Positions 6,255-7,971 of a stretch of DNA of 7,971 nucleotides are shown here, in pieces. The DNA comes from Acidimicrobiaceae bacterium (lineage in GTDB: Bacteria; Actinomycetota; Acidimicrobiia; Acidimicrobiales; MedAcidi-G1). Both the position numbers and the translations under genes were made by a program. Position 1 is the stretch's first letter. The number at the start of each line of letters is the position of its first letter. The stretch is from NCBI GenBank assembly GCA_002714485.1, contig PAXM01000052.1, positions 7,249 through 15,219 on the forward strand, given 5' to 3'. The notes under the pieces were generated by a model. It saw only the letters and a list, made by a program, of their open reading frames with translations, searched no databases and was not told the DNA's origin.

Positions 6255-7506
6255 AGATGTCGACCCCACGCCACGGCAGCGGGTTCACCCCAGTGCCGTA
6301 GAGCGGTTGGTCATCAGATTCGTCGCCAGCGGGGATGCGCGTAGACCCAGTGAAGCGGTCGGCGAGCATGTTGTGGAACCGGTGGAGCGGTTCCTCGAAT
6401 CGTGGCGAAAGGCGACCTGGCGTATAGCCGCCCGAAGTCAGGCCCCTCTGGCCGCGTTCAACGATGTCGATGTCCTCGTTGTTGACGTCCTGCCAAAAGT
6501 CCCGCGTGGTGACGAAGTCAGCGTCTGCCACGTGCGGGTTGGACGGAGGCAGCAACCAGGTGCCAGTTACACGGGTTAGGCCGGGGCCGACTGGGTCAAG
6601 GTGCATCACAAACACGTGGTTGGGAAGCACGCTGAGCAGGGTGTTGGGGAACAGGGCAATGAAACGTCCACTTGCCATGTCGGAGTGGTTGAGACCTTCG
6701 ACGGGGGGCATGGCCGACCAGTCGCCACGTTCGTCGTTCGAGATGGGGGTGGTGGTCTGACCGCAGTACATGCCGGCGCCCTGGTAGCGGTAGTGGTCCT
6801 GCACCCGCGACACCTTGGACAGTTCCGGGTGGACCCAGCGCAGGTGGTAGTACTCCTGAAAGTTTTCACTAATCAGCTTCCAGTTGGCCTCTATCTCGAT
6901 GTTCTGTGTGAGGTGCGTGCGCCACTTGCCGAGCCGGTAGCCAGCAAGGCGCTGGTCTAGGTCGCCGAACCATTTGTTGGCCGGGACAGTCTCATTTGAG
7001 AGGCAAATCACGAGAAGGCACTGCCAGGCGTCGACGCGGACTGGGTGGAGGCCGTAGTCGGTTGGCTCGAAGCCGTCCACGCCGGCGTCTGCGAACTGCG
7101 GTGTCGCCACCAGCGCCCCGTCGCGGTCGTATCCCCACCGGTGGTAGGGGCAGTGGATGACGCTGCCCAAGATGCAGTCACCGTCCACCAACTGTGTGCC
7201 ACGGTGCCGGCAGGCATTCAGAAAGGCTCGGAGTTCGCCGTCGGCGTTTCGGGTGATGATGACCGACCGTCCAGCCACCGTTCGCACAATGGCGCTACCG
7301 GGGGCATCCAACTCGTTGCAGAATCCGACCGATACCCATGACGTCGCGAATACCCGGTCCTGCTCCTCCGCGAAGAATGCCTCGTCCACGTAGCAGTCAG
7401 CAGGCAGCGCGTGGGCCTCCAGAACGGGACGGCGGGTCCCAACCCACGCCTCATCGGAGGTCCAGCGGGACTCCGGGACGGCGTGCAGCGTTTCGGTGGT
7501 CGTCAT
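6253..7506 (-). CDS. Rieske non-heme iron oxygenase, alpha subunit; probable betaine/quaternary amine demethylase
   Basis: Oxygenase that uses O2 and electrons from a partner reductase; by neighbourhood it probably removes an N-methyl group from a betaine-type substrate. 417 residues, normal for GbcA/Stc2/CntA-type alpha subunits. The Rieske [2Fe-2S] site is CRHRG (Cys99, His101) and CPYHRWGYD (Cys119, His122), a C-x-H-17-C-x2-H pattern. The mononuclear iron site is ENFQEYYHLRWVHPEL with His221 and His226; the third ligand is probably an Asp in VNNEDID (about 345). The residue three before His221 is Glu218, where aromatic-ring dioxygenases have the bridging Asp; Glu here is known from CntA and GbcA-like enzymes. 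The tail NEDIDIVERGQRGL is typical of this branch. The start is uncertain: the ATG at 7506 has no good ribosome binding site and the GTG at 7530 (8 residues longer) is an alternative. It is the first gene of the cluster with soxBDAG. No reductase gene is in the window. Exact substrate (glycine betaine, proline betaine, carnitine, other) cannot be told. Confidence 0.9.
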   Translation of the reverse strand: MTTTETLHAVPESRWTSDEAWVGTRRPVLEAHALPADCYVDEAFFAEEQDRVFATSWVSVGFCNELDAPGSAIVRTVAGRSVIITRNADGELRAFLNACRHRGTQLVDGDCILGSVIHCPYHRWGYDRDGALVATPQFADAGVDGFEPTDYGLHPVRVDAWQCLLVICLSNETVPANKWFGDLDQRLAGYRLGKWRTHLTQNIEIEANWKLISENFQEYYHLRWVHPELSKVSRVQDHYRYQGAGMYCGQTTTPISNDERGDWSAMPPVEGLNHSDMASGRFIALFPNTLLSVLPNHVFVMHLDPVGPGLTRVTGTWLLPPSNPHVADADFVTTRDFWQDVNNEDIDIVERGQRGLTSGGYTPGRLSPRFEEPLHRFHNMLADRFTGSTRIPAGDESDDQPLYGTGVNPLPWRGVDI

Positions 7507-7557
7507 GGAGGGGGAGTCAGCCTGCGGCACTCTAGGCGGCCGCAGTACAGCGCTGGA

Positions 7558-7586
7558 ACGGTACGCCGTGTTCTACTACCTGTAAA
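7558..7586 (-). promoter_or_regulatory. Candidate promoter of the Rieske-sox operon
   Basis: On the minus strand TTTACA (7586-7581) and TACCGT (7563-7558) are separated by 17 nt, a plausible -35/-10 pair (TAnnnT type) that would put the transcript start about 45 nt before the ATG at 7506. A small inverted repeat, CTGT-6-ACAG (7580-7593), overlaps the -35 and might bind a regulator. Only a pattern match. Confidence 0.35.
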
Positions 7587-7826
7587 GAAACAGTAATCTC
7601 ATTTGGCCTGAGTTGGCACCATCTGGTTGGCGACCTAGTTCGTCGAGGGCGTCTTGTCAGACCGGTAAGCGAGGCGGTCACCACTGAGGAACCACTTTGG
7701 CTGAATGCTCCACCGGGACGTTCGCTGAACTCGGCAACCGAGGTTCTGAGGGATTGGTTGATGGCACACGCCTAAGAGGCGGTAACGGGACCTTTGCGTA
7801 TCCGCCGGCCATGAACTTCCCGACCT

Positions 7827-7830
7827 AGGG
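7827..7830 (+). promoter_or_regulatory. Ribosome binding site of upp
   Basis: AGGG lies 9 nt before the upp ATG at 7840 and supports that start. The match to the Shine-Dalgarno consensus is short. Confidence 0.45.
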
Positions 7831-7839
7831 TGGTCTGTC

Positions 7840-7971
7840 ATGCCCGGCCTGCACGTCGTCGACCATCCCTTGGTGGCCCACAAGCTCACCCGGATGCGTC
7901 GGATCGAGACGCCCAGTGAGCAGTTCCGACGCCTTCTGACGGAAATCAGTCTTCTGCTGGCCTACGAGGTA
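7840..7971 (+). CDS. upp: Uracil phosphoribosyltransferase, N-terminal part (cut by the window edge)
   Basis: Pyrimidine salvage enzyme that joins uracil and PRPP to form UMP and pyrophosphate in the cytoplasm. Only the first 44 codons are present; the family is about 208 residues long. The N-terminal signature is plain: VVDHPLVAHKLTRMR (6-20), then FRRLLTEISLLLAYEV (29-44), matching the conserved 'HPL..HKL..MR......FR.L..EI..LLAYE' block of bacterial Upp. The uracil and PRPP-binding motifs lie beyond the edge. It starts with ATG after AGGG and is transcribed away from the Rieske-sox cluster, so it is probably an unrelated housekeeping neighbour. Confidence 0.93.
   Translation, partial: MPGLHVVDHPLVAHKLTRMRRIETPSEQFRRLLTEISLLLAYEV

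Larger units (their letters stand above)
7531..7839. other. Divergent intergenic region between the Rieske gene and upp
   Basis: About 309 nt (333 to the ATG at 7506) without a convincing gene. It must hold the leftward promoter for the Rieske-sox cluster and probably the rightward promoter of upp. I looked for a tRNA T-loop and for longer hairpins and found none. A short perfect hairpin, CGCCT-AAG-AGGCG (7769-7781), lies about 60 nt before upp; it has no T-run. The minus-strand open frame 7635-7889 has no recognisable features and overlaps the upp start, so it is not called. A + strand ATG at 7811 is followed by a stop after five codons. Confidence 0.6.

Noticed and set aside
5624..6256. 210-codon plus-strand open frame
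   Set aside because: Antisense to soxB, with no recognisable domain; explained by codon bias of soxB.
7640..7760. Possible tRNA or small RNA in the divergent spacer
   Set aside because: No T-loop consensus, no cloverleaf pairing and no strong hairpin could be found by eye on either strand.
7635..7889. 84-codon minus-strand open frame in the upp upstream region
   Set aside because: No recognisable motif, overlaps the well-supported upp start, and no ribosome binding site was seen.

Overview
The window looks like a piece of a high-GC actinobacterial chromosome. The coding style (GC-rich third positions, tightly overlapping genes, some start sites without a clear Shine-Dalgarno sequence) and the protein flavours suggest Actinomycetota, perhaps a marine or soil Acidimicrobiia-like lineage. 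The taxonomic placement is inference, and no rRNA or tRNA is present to settle it.

Layout, right to left along the minus strand. A five-gene cluster starts near 7506 with a Rieske non-heme iron oxygenase alpha subunit of the quaternary-amine demethylase type. It is followed 17 nt later by soxB, then soxD (1-nt overlap), soxA (4-nt overlap) and soxG (about 8-nt overlap), which is the complete heterotetrameric sarcosine oxidase set in the canonical order B-D-A-G. After a 129-nt gap comes an amidase-signature hydrolase on the same strand, starting at 1142 and running off the left edge. On the right, a roughly 309-333 nt non-coding interval separates the Rieske gene from the divergent upp (uracil phosphoribosyltransferase), of which only the first 44 codons are in the window.

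How the genes may work together: a Rieske oxygenase of this group removes an N-methyl group from a betaine-like substrate (glycine betaine, proline betaine or similar), releasing formaldehyde. The tetrameric sarcosine oxidase oxidises an N-methyl amine such as sarcosine, produces H2O2 and passes the one-carbon unit to tetrahydrofolate through the GcvT-like half of SoxA. Together they would be a demethylation route from a methylated compatible solute to glycine (or another amine) and one-carbon units. Three partners expected from known pathways are absent here: the Rieske reductase, a dimethylglycine demethylase, and folate/serine enzymes such as glyA or purU. The downstream amidase could supply an amide-linked substrate to the pathway, but that is speculation.

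No mobile element, CRISPR array, phage gene or RNA gene was recognised. The operon is mostly a known type. The points worth checking are the Rieske-sox linkage without a reductase, a Cys-for-His change in the SoxD zinc site, a Tyr in the SoxB flavin-side motif, and the linked amidase.
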